DNA of 36,730 nt from NCBI GenBank assembly GCA_902806105.1, contig CADCVI010000096.1, forward strand, positions 1 through 36,730, written 5' to 3'. The position numbers were made by a program, and so were the translations under genes. This document shows, one piece after another, positions 15,586-23,032 of the stretch; positions within the stretch are counted from its first letter, which is position 1, and each line of letters opens with the position of its first letter. The notes under the pieces are model-generated. The model did not search any database and had not been told where the DNA came from. It worked only from the letters and a program-made list of their open reading frames with translations. This stretch comes from an uncultured Rubrobacteraceae bacterium. GTDB taxonomy: Bacteria > Actinomycetota > Rubrobacteria > Rubrobacterales > Rubrobacteraceae.

Positions 15586-15887
15586 CGGCCACCAACCCGC
15601 GAAACCTTCGAACCTCCTCGAAGATATGCGCAGAAGCACCCGGGCTTTCGCAGGGGCCTCGCTTCAAAGGGCAAGGGATGGAGAACAGGTCATCCGCAAG
15701 ACGGACGTTTCTTGAAGCTGAGGAGGATCGGGAGGGCAAGAACGTCGACGATGGTGACGAGGACGAGCAAGCGTTACGAGCGTTCGTACAGAGCTTGGTG
15801 GGAGCCCGCAGCCCCTCTTTAGCCCGGCGCGGGCTGGCTTGTAGAATGACTGGCCGTTAGGTCCGAGAATTCAGCGGGAGGAAAGCC
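15586..15887. other. Intergenic region before the HD-domain gene
   Basis: About 300 bases without a supportable gene. A short hairpin, AGCCCG/CGGGCT (15821-15835), lies near the end. TAGAAT at 15842-15847, about 40 nt before the next GTG, resembles a -10 box, but no good -35 stands at the right distance. No terminator with a long stem follows the glycosylase gene. Confidence 0.4.
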
Positions 15888-16454
15888 GTGCCAAACCGCG
15901 AAGAATCCTGGAAGCTACTGCGCGAGTGGACGGAGAGCGATTCGTTGCTCAAGCATATGCTTGCCGTCGAAGCGTCGATGCGTGCCTACGCCAGGAGGTT
16001 CGGCGAGGACGAGGAGAAGTGGGGCATGACCGGTCTCCTTCACGACATGGACTACGAGAAGCATCCCGACCCGGAAGAGCATCCGATGGTCGGGGTCCTG
16101 GAGCTAGAACGCAGGGGCTATCCCGGCGACATGCTAGAGGCGATCAAGGGTCACGCCGACTACCTCGGGGTGCCGCGCGAGACGCTGATGGCGAAAACCT
16201 TGTACGCCGTGGACGAGCTTTCGGGCTTCGTCACGGCCTGCGCCCTCGTCCGTCCCGAGGGACTGGAGGGCCTGAAGGCGAAGAGCGTGAGAAAGAAGTT
16301 GAAGCAAAAGTCCTTCGCCGCCAGCGTGAATCGGGAGGATATCTTGAAGGGGGCGGAGGAGCTCGGGGTGGACCTCGACGAGCACATAGACTTCGTCGTC
16401 GCGGCGCTCGGGGAGGAGTCGGACGCCCTCGGGCTCTCCAGGGGGGCCGCTTAA
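15888..16454 (+). CDS. HD-domain (HDIG-type) hydrolase, possible phosphohydrolase
   Basis: A 188-residue HD-superfamily protein with metal ligands His23, the HD pair His52-Asp53 in LLHDMDYE, and Asp109 in YAVDELSGF; His65 and His89 are further candidates. The family includes nucleotide and phosphate-ester hydrolases. This short form (often annotated HDIG or 'metal-dependent phosphohydrolase') has no fixed substrate. The C-terminal half (KSVRKKLKQKSFA...) is helical and basic. The start is GTG 15888 with GGGAGGA at 5-nt spacing. It stands 68 nt upstream of ddl on the same strand. Confidence 0.85.
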   Translation: MPNREESWKLLREWTESDSLLKHMLAVEASMRAYARRFGEDEEKWGMTGLLHDMDYEKHPDPEEHPMVGVLELERRGYPGDMLEAIKGHADYLGVPRETLMAKTLYAVDELSGFVTACALVRPEGLEGLKAKSVRKKLKQKSFAASVNREDILKGAEELGVDLDEHIDFVVAALGEESDALGLSRGAA

Positions 16455-16522
16455 AACACGTAAATCATGGGCCATCCCTCTGCTAGGATGGACGCGTTCG
16501 TCTGACAGGGAGGAGCGGCGCG

Positions 16523-17572
16523 TTGGTCCGGGTCATGGTCATCTTCGGGGGGCGTAGCGGGGAGCATGAGGTCTCCCTCGCCTCCGCTCGCGCCATCATG
16601 GAGACCCTGCGTGAGGGGGGCCGCCACGAGGTGGTTCCCGTCGGCATCTCTCGAGAAGGGGCCTGGATCCACGCCGGAGACCCCATGCACGAGCTCGAAG
16701 AACGGGCCAGGATAAAAGAGCAGCCGGCCACGGTGACAACAGCTTCCGACCGTCTCCCACCCGGCCTCTTCGGTGGGATAGACGCCGTCTTCCCCGTGCT
16801 GCACGGACCCTACGGAGAAGACGGCACGGTTCAGGGCCTGCTGGAGCTCGTCGGCGTACCCTACGTGGGCTCCGGCGTACTATCGAGTGCCGCGGCGATG
16901 GACAAGGTGACGATGAAAAAGGTCTTCGCCCACCACGACCTCCCGCAGGTCCGCTGGCTCGGCCTCACCCGAAAGGATTGGCAGGGAGACGGGGAGAGGT
17001 GGGTACGCGAGATCGAAGCGTCCCTGGGCTACCCCTGCTTCGTCAAACCCTCGAACCTCGGCTCGTCAGTCGGCATAAATAGAGCCGATAGTGCCGCGGA
17101 ACTGGCCCGTGCCCTGGACGCCGCCGCCCGTCTCGACCGGCGCATCATCGTGGAGGAGGGCGTGGATGCCCGCGAGATCGAGGTAGCCGTCCTCGGGAAC
17201 GAGGAGCCGGAGGCCTCGGCGCCCGGCGAGATCCTCGTCTCCGGAGAGGGCTTCTACGACTACGAGGCCAAGTACACCGAGGGCCGCATGGAGCTCGTCG
17301 CCCCCGCCGACGTGCCCAAGGAAGTCGCGGCGGAGATAGGACGCATCGCCCGCGTCGCGTACACGGCCATCGACGCGGCCGGAATGGCGCGGATAGACTT
17401 CTTTCTCGAACGCGGGACGAACAGGCTGCTTCTGAACGAGATCAACACCATCCCCGGCTTCACCCCTACCAGCGTCTACCCGAAGCTCTGGGCCGCGAGC
17501 GGTCTCCCCTACGCGGAGCTCCTCGACCGCCTCATAGCACTTGCCCTCGAACGCCACGGCACGCCGACCTAA
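16523..17572 (+). CDS. ddl: D-alanine--D-alanine ligase
   Basis: An ATP-grasp enzyme joining two D-alanines for the peptidoglycan precursor. Family motifs in order: GGRSGEHEVSL near the N-terminus, HGPYGEDGTVQG, GSGVLSSAAAMDK, CFVKPSNLGSSVGI (ATP/lysine loop), and LNEINTIPGFTPTS with the C-terminal metal ligands. At 349 residues the length is normal. The start is TTG 16523 with GGGAGGAG upstream. The Tyr of the loop (FYDYEAKYTEGRM) suggests a D-Ala-D-Ala and not a D-Ala-D-Lac ligase. It acts in the cytoplasm. Confidence 0.95.
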   Translation: MVRVMVIFGGRSGEHEVSLASARAIMETLREGGRHEVVPVGISREGAWIHAGDPMHELEERARIKEQPATVTTASDRLPPGLFGGIDAVFPVLHGPYGEDGTVQGLLELVGVPYVGSGVLSSAAAMDKVTMKKVFAHHDLPQVRWLGLTRKDWQGDGERWVREIEASLGYPCFVKPSNLGSSVGINRADSAAELARALDAAARLDRRIIVEEGVDAREIEVAVLGNEEPEASAPGEILVSGEGFYDYEAKYTEGRMELVAPADVPKEVAAEIGRIARVAYTAIDAAGMARIDFFLERGTNRLLLNEINTIPGFTPTSVYPKLWAASGLPYAELLDRLIALALERHGTPT

Positions 17573-17621
17573 GGTGCCATCACCGCTCTACGGGCTCGCC
17601 CTCCTGATCCAGGAGACGACG

Positions 17622-18605
17622 ATGGGGGGTGAGACCACCGAAGCTACCGGCATCGCTCAAGAGGCGGCCCAGGCCACCCAGGACATCAACAACGAGACCC
17701 AGAGGTCCCTGGAATCCATAAACAACCTGTTCGAGGGCTTCGTCGCCTACCTGACCAGCCCGCAATTTGTAGCCAAGGTACTTGCCTCTATCGTGGTGAC
17801 CGCCCTGGGCATCTTGCTCTACAGGCTCCTGACGCATGGGGTGCCGCGCATCCTGCGCTGGCGGAGACGCCGGCGAGAAGGTGTGCTGGACGCGGAGGCC
17901 GTGGCCCGGCTCAAACGTCAGAACACCGCCGTTACGCTGGGACGCAACGCGCTGCGGTATCTGGTCTTCACCGGCATCGCCCTCTTTATCCTCAGCATCT
18001 TCATAGGCAACCCGCTCCCCGCGACCGCGGGCGCCACCGTCCTCGCGGCGACGATAGGGTTCGGCGCGCAGAGCCTCTTGCGTGACATCATCGCCGGTTT
18101 CTCGATAGTCTTCGAGGGCCAGTACAGCGTCGGGGACTTCGTCGAGATCGAACCGACCAAGGCGGCTGGCCTGGTGGAGGAACTGGGGCTGCGGACCACC
18201 AAGATCAGGGCGCTCTCCGGAGAGTTGATCTTCATCCCGAACGGGACCATAACCGGCGTCCGCAACTACATCTCGGGCGAGCAACGCTTTACGATCGAAG
18301 TGCAGCTCTCCGACGCGAACGCGGTAGATGGGGTTTTAGGCTCGCTAGAAGAAGCCTCGAACCTCTACCTCATCCCCCCGCGTCTCGTGGGGAGGGAAGA
18401 GACGAACGGCAGGACGCGCCTTCGAATCCTGGCGGGAGTGCTCCCCTCCATGGGCTGGCTCGTGGAAGAGAACCTCGTCGAGCGGATCAAGGCCGCGGCG
18501 GGCGAAGAGGCCCTGGCATCCGAGCCCTTGATCTACAAGGTAGACCAGGCGAACCTCAAGAGGATAAGGAGCCTCATCCCCGAGGATAACGGAGAGAGGA
18601 TCTAG
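17622..18605 (+). CDS. Small-conductance mechanosensitive channel (MscS family)
   Basis: A membrane channel that opens on membrane tension and releases solutes during hypo-osmotic shock. TM segments lie at about residues 42-60, 97-117 and 122-147. The third contains the Gly/Ala-rich pore helix (ATIGFGAQSLLRDIIAGFSI, in part), and the beta domain has GDFVEIE and a PNGTITGVRNY block. The start is ATG 17622 with CAGGAGA upstream; an in-frame ATG at 17541 inside ddl has no SD. At 327 residues it lies in the MscS/YnaI size range. Its stop overlaps that of the convergent LON gene within one CTAG. Confidence 0.92.
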   Translation: MGGETTEATGIAQEAAQATQDINNETQRSLESINNLFEGFVAYLTSPQFVAKVLASIVVTALGILLYRLLTHGVPRILRWRRRRREGVLDAEAVARLKRQNTAVTLGRNALRYLVFTGIALFILSIFIGNPLPATAGATVLAATIGFGAQSLLRDIIAGFSIVFEGQYSVGDFVEIEPTKAAGLVEELGLRTTKIRALSGELIFIPNGTITGVRNYISGEQRFTIEVQLSDANAVDGVLGSLEEASNLYLIPPRLVGREETNGRTRLRILAGVLPSMGWLVEENLVERIKAAAGEEALASEPLIYKVDQANLKRIRSLIPEDNGERI

Positions 18606-19246
18606 CCCTCTCCTTTTGGCGGTCCCCAATCGCCCCGCAGGTGTCCGTTGGTCTCCGCCTTCTCGCGGGCACGCTTGTCGCGCTCCAGCTTCTCGGCGGC
18701 TTCCGTGAGGAGCTCCCGCACCTTCTGGAGCCTCCCCTCCTCCGTCGGTAGCTCCAGGATGCGCTGCCGCGTCTCCAGATCGAACTCTATGCGCCCGGCT
18801 ATGGCGAAAGAGAGGTTGCGATAGGGCGGCTCTATCTCTATGCCTACCTCCCCCTCCGTCGCCGCCTCGATAACGCGCTCCAGGAGAGCAACGCACTGTT
18901 CGGCGAGGGCGGAGATGTCTCCTTCTACGGCCTCATCCTCGAGGTACTCGATCTCGCCCACGAAATAGGGCTTGCCGGTAACGATGTTGTTGAGCTTGAA
19001 GCGCCGGGAACCCTCGACGAGGATGATCAATCGGCCATCCTCGTAGCGTTGCACCAACTCGACGATGCGGGCCGTACATCCGATGTTGCGCGTCCCACTC
19101 TCATCTGCGAGCACCATCCCGAACTCGGTGCTACCTTCGAGACACTCATCGACCATCTGCTTGTAGCGTTCCTCGAAGATGTGAAGGGGCATGGGCATCC
19201 CGGGCATCAGCACTACGTTCAGGGGAAAAAGCGGTATCTCCGACAA
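18602..19246 (-). CDS. LON substrate-binding-domain protein (no protease domain)
   Basis: Matches the N-terminal substrate-binding domain of Lon protease (IPLFPLNVVLMPGMPMPLHI, then FEERYKQM, GTRNIGCTARI and RRFKL), followed by a helical part. No AAA+ or protease domain follows. Such stand-alone LON-domain proteins are widespread in actinobacteria; their role is unclear, perhaps a substrate adaptor. The start is TTG 19246, because GAAGGAGA stands 6-7 nt upstream and the domain begins with SEIPLFP; an earlier TTG at 19318 lies inside the terminator of the operon above. It has 214 residues. It must have its own promoter between 19247 and 19316, which I could not define. Confidence 0.88.
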   Translation of the reverse strand: MSEIPLFPLNVVLMPGMPMPLHIFEERYKQMVDECLEGSTEFGMVLADESGTRNIGCTARIVELVQRYEDGRLIILVEGSRRFKLNNIVTGKPYFVGEIEYLEDEAVEGDISALAEQCVALLERVIEAATEGEVGIEIEPPYRNLSFAIAGRIEFDLETRQRILELPTEEGRLQKVRELLTEAAEKLERDKRAREKAETNGHLRGDWGPPKGEG

Positions 19247-19316
19247 CCCTGGTCTCCTTCTCGATCGAACCTGGCCCCTGGCATCTGAACCCTCAAAAGC
19301 TACGAACCCACCACGC

Positions 19317-19350
19317 AAAAACCGAGGAGACGCCCGATGAGCGCCTCCTC
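19317..19350 (-). terminator. Rho-independent terminator of the respiratory operon
   Basis: On the minus strand, GAGGAGGCGC (19350-19341) pairs with GCGTCTCCTC (19333-19324) with one mismatch around a 7-nt loop. It is followed by GG and five T residues. It lies about 30 nt after the last gene of the cytochrome operon. Confidence 0.8.
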
Positions 19351-19378
19351 AAGATCGTACCCCATTTGGTCTGCGAGT

Positions 19379-19537
19379 TTATTCGTCCTTGCTGATCCAG
19401 TAGGTAAACAGCCAGGCACCACCATAGATCGTCAGCACCAGAAGGGCACCGGCAAAGAACCGGAGTATGCCCCCCGAGGTGTACTCGACTTGCTCCCCAG
19501 CGCTCGACTGCAACAGGGCCAAGGCCACATCAAGCAT
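19379..19537 (-). CDS. Single-TM small protein at the end of the cytochrome operon
   Basis: A 52-residue protein with an amphipathic N-terminus and one TM helix (residues 25-46, ILRFFAGALLVLTIYGGAW), ending in WISKDE. The start is ATG 19535-19537, one base after the CydA-like stop, with its GGGGGTGAGTAGG SD inside that gene. The family is unknown to me. Its size, topology and position recall CydX/CydH/YthA, the small subunits of cytochrome bd oxidases. I infer that it is an accessory subunit of the complex encoded here; no sequence homology to CydX was seen. Confidence 0.75.
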   Translation of the reverse strand: MLDVALALLQSSAGEQVEYTSGGILRFFAGALLVLTIYGGAWLFTYWISKDE

Positions 19538-19538
19538 C

Positions 19539-20918
19539 CTACTCACCCCCCGGTACGGGCTCACCGTTGATGGTGTTCGTCCTGGTGCCATCCGGATTGT
19601 CGACCACGGCCGGGCAGTTTTCGCTGACGACGTTCTGCTGCAGGGTGATGCAGTTGTAGATCAGGTACCCGCCCTCCGGCTGATAGTCGACGCGCCTGGC
19701 CGACTCCCGCGTGTAGCCCATCGTCATCATGGTGATGATAACCGTCGGCGCGCATATCAGGAGCGCGTACTGGCTCCACCGGCTCGCCCGGCCCCACTGG
19801 AACCCGGTGGCGGCGGCCTTCAGGTACAGAGCCACGATAAAGAAGCCAACGATCATCAACCCGATAAGCCCGATGTACTTCCACGGATACATCGTCCCGA
19901 GCGGTATCTTCGTGTCCTCGCCACCCGCAAACTCCAGGAACCCGGGGAAGATGCTCGCGTCCGCGGGGATGACGTTGAGCACGGTGAACAGGGCCGTAAA
20001 CCCGAGGGCCCCAATCGCCATCTTGCGGAGGACCGGCACCGGCTTCACGGCGAACTTGAGCTTGTGCACGAAGTAGGCGGTCGCGGCGATGCTCAGGATC
20101 GTGAGGTAGATGGCCAGCAGGTTGAAGACCCAGGCCCTCTCACCCAGCATGATGGTGTTGAACGCCTCCGGGGAGCTCTCGCGGATGCCCTTGAGGTACC
20201 CGTACCCGATAACCGGCTGGAGGATAAGGAAACCGAAGCCCCAGAGGAGCCCGAAGTGCCCCATCCAATCGTAGTACTCCCTGTCGTCCTCGCGAGTGGA
20301 CTTGAGGTAGCGCCATGCGCCCCAGCCCGCGATAAGGAAGCCCGCGTAGGAGAAGTTTCCGACGAAACGGTGCATGTTCAGGGGTACCATGGTCTGGTTG
20401 AGGAAGGTACGGGCGACGTTGGTCACCGGTGCTTCGGCGGGGGTCAGCATGTACGAAGCCACGGCGTCGATCATCGTCATGGCCATCAGACCGAAGAAAC
20501 CGGCGATAAAGCCGAAGGTGACGTGCAGGGTCTTGCGGTACGCCAGCTTGTCCCAGACGTTGTACCAGGCGTACACGATGATGATCTGACCGAGGAACAT
20601 AAACGCCTCGACAAGAAAGACCCAGAAGAAGATGTTCTGGAGGTAAGAAAAGAACACAGGGAAGAGCGTCACGAGCGCGAGCACGAAGGTGATCGCAAGA
20701 GCTGCACCCGAGGCGAACAGCAGCACCACGAAGCGAGCGAGGTTACGAGCGAAACGCTCGTACCGTGGCTCCTTCGTCACCATCCCGAGATACTCGCTCG
20801 TCGCCGCTATGAGGACCGCCCCGATGATGAATGCGGCGAACAGGATGTGCGTCTGCACAAGCACCCCGATAACGACATTCTTCCCGATTATGGGAACCTG
20901 AAGATCACCAATCGGCAT
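19539..20918 (-). CDS. CydA-like cytochrome bd-family subunit (copy 1)
   Basis: A 459-residue polytopic membrane protein (about nine TM helices) of the cytochrome bd subunit I superfamily. His24 in VQTHILF matches the canonical His of TM1 (E. coli CydA His19), Glu104 in FLVEAFMF the TM3 acid (Glu99), and His183 in NMHRFVGNFSYAG the heme b558 ligand His186. The canonical GRQPW end of subunit I is replaced by MGYTRESARR. A C-terminal tail of about 50 residues faces solution and has two cysteines (423, 435) without a CXXCH site. It is paralogous to the protein at 23033-24397 (shared DW..GL-WG-GFL-LQP). There is no CydB partner. It could reduce O2 or serve as a heme subunit of the bc complex. Confidence 0.85.
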   Translation of the reverse strand: MPIGDLQVPIIGKNVVIGVLVQTHILFAAFIIGAVLIAATSEYLGMVTKEPRYERFARNLARFVVLLFASGAALAITFVLALVTLFPVFFSYLQNIFFWVFLVEAFMFLGQIIIVYAWYNVWDKLAYRKTLHVTFGFIAGFFGLMAMTMIDAVASYMLTPAEAPVTNVARTFLNQTMVPLNMHRFVGNFSYAGFLIAGWGAWRYLKSTREDDREYYDWMGHFGLLWGFGFLILQPVIGYGYLKGIRESSPEAFNTIMLGERAWVFNLLAIYLTILSIAATAYFVHKLKFAVKPVPVLRKMAIGALGFTALFTVLNVIPADASIFPGFLEFAGGEDTKIPLGTMYPWKYIGLIGLMIVGFFIVALYLKAAATGFQWGRASRWSQYALLICAPTVIITMMTMGYTRESARRVDYQPEGGYLIYNCITLQQNVVSENCPAVVDNPDGTRTNTINGEPVPGGE

Positions 20919-20932
20919 TCTTTATCCCCCTA

Positions 20933-21412
20933 CTAACCCGGGAAGTTGATGATACGGCTGACGGCCAGCAACATGTTCAACAAAACCGTAACGACGACGA
21001 GAAGCGCGATCACGGTGGCGAACGGACGCCTCGTCGAAGAAGCCCTCGGGCCACGGTCCAGCCACGGCACCGCGAATAGCAGCACGACGAACACGGTTGG
21101 CACGACGACGGCGCCAAAGGCGATCAGGGCGTAGCCGGGGAAGAACATGAGCATCTGCTCGTAGAAGAAGAAGAACCACTCCGGCCGCGGCACGTAAGTG
21201 ATCGTCGCCGGGTCCGCCGGCTCCGAAAGGGGCGCGGGGGAGAGGTACGACAGCGCCACGCAGGCCAGCAGGAGAAGCGTGGATACAAACAGATCGTAGA
21301 GGACCTGCTTCGGGAAAAAGCCGATCGTCTCGTCTGGTCGCTCGAAGACGTTCTCTTCGGTAATCACCTCTTGCTCTACTGGCTTTTGCTTGCCTGTAGC
21401 TGGAGCGTACAT
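20933..21412 (-). CDS. Cytochrome b C-terminal half (subunit IV-like) of a b6-type bc complex
   Basis: A 159-residue protein with three TM helices (about 38-58, 95-117, 130-152). It equals the C-terminal half of cytochrome b, as in b6f subunit IV. The quinol-oxidation-site motif is PEWF (77-80), a variant of PEWY, followed by FFFYEQM. The N-terminal 30 residues are hydrophilic. The start is ATG 21410-21412 with GAGGTG upstream. It binds quinol together with the b6 protein encoded immediately upstream and takes no heme itself. A split cytochrome b is typical of b6f and of Bacillus-like complexes. Confidence 0.9.
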   Translation of the reverse strand: MYAPATGKQKPVEQEVITEENVFERPDETIGFFPKQVLYDLFVSTLLLLACVALSYLSPAPLSEPADPATITYVPRPEWFFFFYEQMLMFFPGYALIAFGAVVVPTVFVVLLFAVPWLDRGPRASSTRRPFATVIALLVVVTVLLNMLLAVSRIINFPG

Positions 21413-21484
21413 CTCTACACCTCTCTTCTATGAATCCGTGGACGCATACTAGCAGCGGGCCTCATCGAGGTACGGTAAACCCTC

Positions 21485-22297
21485 TTACTCAGGGTCCCTA
21501 TCCTCGCGATCTCTGCGGCCCACGTACGGCTCGCCATCATCCTCGTACTGCTCGTACTCCTCCAGACGCTGCCGCTCCTGGAGCTTCGCGAGACGCTCCC
21601 TGTACTCCATTTCGTCCCCGAAGACGCCGTGACGCCTGAGAAGGTACAGGTGGATGCCGATAAACGGGGCGAGAGCCGCCGGCAGGAGCCAGACGTGGAT
21701 CGCGAAGAAGCGAGAGAGCGTCGCCGGACCTATCGTGTCCCCGCCCATGAGGAACTGAATGGTTACCCCCCCGACGAACGGAGAGTAGGAGCCGATCTTC
21801 ATCCCCACCACCGAAGCCCAGAAACCGTCCTGGTCCCAGCGAAGGAGGTAGCCGGTGAACGCCAGCACGATAACGAGGAGGAGGAGTACCACCCCGACAA
21901 CCCAGTTGAGCTCGCGCGGGGCCTTGTAGCCGCCGCTGAAGAAAACCTGGGCCATATGCAGGCCGATCATGGCGAGCAGGAAGTTGGCCGACCAGTAGTG
22001 GATGCCCCTGATCATCCACCCGAAGTACGCCTCGTTCTGGATGTAGTACGCCGAGTTCCACGCATGGTCCGTGGTCGGCACGTAATAGAAGAGCAGCAGG
22101 ATGCCGGTCAGGAATTGTAGCGAGATAAGGAAGAGCGTCGCGCTACCCAGGGTGTAGATCCAGGCCCCCCTCTTCGGGACCGGCTCGTACAGGAAGTGCT
22201 CCATCATCGTAACGATCCCGGCGCGATGCTCCAGCCAGTCCGTGACGAACTTGCCCGCGTCTGCCGCTTGCGACCTTGCCTTGCTTATCGCGCCCAT
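21485..22297 (-). CDS. Cytochrome b6-type subunit of the bc complex
   Basis: A 270-residue N-terminal half of cytochrome b with four TM helices. The heme ligand pairs are His100/His114 and His201/His216. The second pair is spaced as in b6 (14 residues between) and not as in mitochondrial cytochrome b (13). GRxGG-like turns, a WxANFLLAMIGLHM helix and RWDQDGFWASVVG are all conserved. The C-terminus carries a charged extension of about 45 residues rich in Glu/Arg (from about 225). The start is ATG 22295-22297 with AGGTAGGAG; the longer frame to 22546 overlaps the Rieske gene and is rejected. It conducts electrons between quinol sites across the membrane. Confidence 0.93.
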   Translation of the reverse strand: MGAISKARSQAADAGKFVTDWLEHRAGIVTMMEHFLYEPVPKRGAWIYTLGSATLFLISLQFLTGILLLFYYVPTTDHAWNSAYYIQNEAYFGWMIRGIHYWSANFLLAMIGLHMAQVFFSGGYKAPRELNWVVGVVLLLLVIVLAFTGYLLRWDQDGFWASVVGMKIGSYSPFVGGVTIQFLMGGDTIGPATLSRFFAIHVWLLPAALAPFIGIHLYLLRRHGVFGDEMEYRERLAKLQERQRLEEYEQYEDDGEPYVGRRDREDRDPE

Positions 22298-22314
22298 GCT
22301 CCTACCTGCTCTCT

Positions 22315-23004
22315 CTAGATCACGTACGGCTGCTGCTTGTTCAGCCCAGGCTCGATGTCGAACTCGTGCTTGATGTATACGTTCGCGTCTTCTCGCACCT
22401 CGAAGGTGTACCTGTACATACCCCGCGGCGGTGGTCCACCGACGTACCCGCCGTTTATGTCGTAGATGCCACCATGACACGGGCAGAGGAACTCGCCCTT
22501 GCCCTCCACATAAACCCAGCGGACCGGGCAGCCGAGGTGCGCGCACGAACTAGACAGGACGTTCAGGTTCTCCGTGACCTCCTTGATCTGGTCCTCGCTC
22601 AGAGGCGGCTGCACACCCCCCTCCTCGACGAAGCTCGGGACCCTGACCTGCTCCTCTCCGCCCTCGGTGACGTGGCGCCAGGAGAGCCAGACGGCGTTGG
22701 GGATGATCTCCCCCTCCGTCTCGACCGCCTCCTCGTTCTCGATTATGTCCTTCTCGCTATAAATCTGATTGACGGGGAACTCGACAGTGAAGACCTTGGG
22801 CTCCTCGGCCGTCACCTCGCCTATCGGACCTACCTTGAACCAGTCGTTCGGGACGTCGGATTGTCCGCGCACGTTCACGTCTATGATTGGTCCCAGCACG
22901 AACGCCACCGGCGGTATCGTGAGAAGCGCACCTACTATGGTTCCCAAGACCCCGAAGCCCAGGAAATCCCCCCGGGTCATCGGGTCTTTCTGTAGCTCTG
23001 CCAA
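22315..23004 (-). CDS. Rieske 2Fe-2S protein of the bc complex
   Basis: A 229-residue iron-sulfur subunit that oxidises quinol at the Qo site. The cluster boxes are CAHLGC (Cys154, His156, disulfide Cys159) and CPCHGG (Cys174, disulfide Cys176, His177). A single N-terminal TM helix (16-40) follows MTRGDFLGFG, a Tat-like motif with only one arginine. Between TM and cluster lies an extended region (about 60-150) longer than in most Rieske proteins. The C-terminus (200-229) adds further beta strands. It is flanked by a CydA-like gene and cytochrome b6. No cytochrome c or f gene is present to receive its electrons. Confidence 0.93.
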   Translation of the reverse strand: MAELQKDPMTRGDFLGFGVLGTIVGALLTIPPVAFVLGPIIDVNVRGQSDVPNDWFKVGPIGEVTAEEPKVFTVEFPVNQIYSEKDIIENEEAVETEGEIIPNAVWLSWRHVTEGGEEQVRVPSFVEEGGVQPPLSEDQIKEVTENLNVLSSSCAHLGCPVRWVYVEGKGEFLCPCHGGIYDINGGYVGGPPPRGMYRYTFEVREDANVYIKHEFDIEPGLNKQQPYVI

Positions 23005-23032
23005 CCTGTGCCCCTTCTAGCCTTCGGTGAGG

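Noticed and set aside
19467..20936. A 489-residue plus-strand frame
   Set aside because: Antisense to CydA-like copy 1; very charged, with no TM or domain features.
21485..22546. A longer 353-residue version of cytochrome b6
   Set aside because: The extra N-terminus overlaps the Rieske gene in another frame and is basic nonsense; ATG 22297 has an SD and fits the family.
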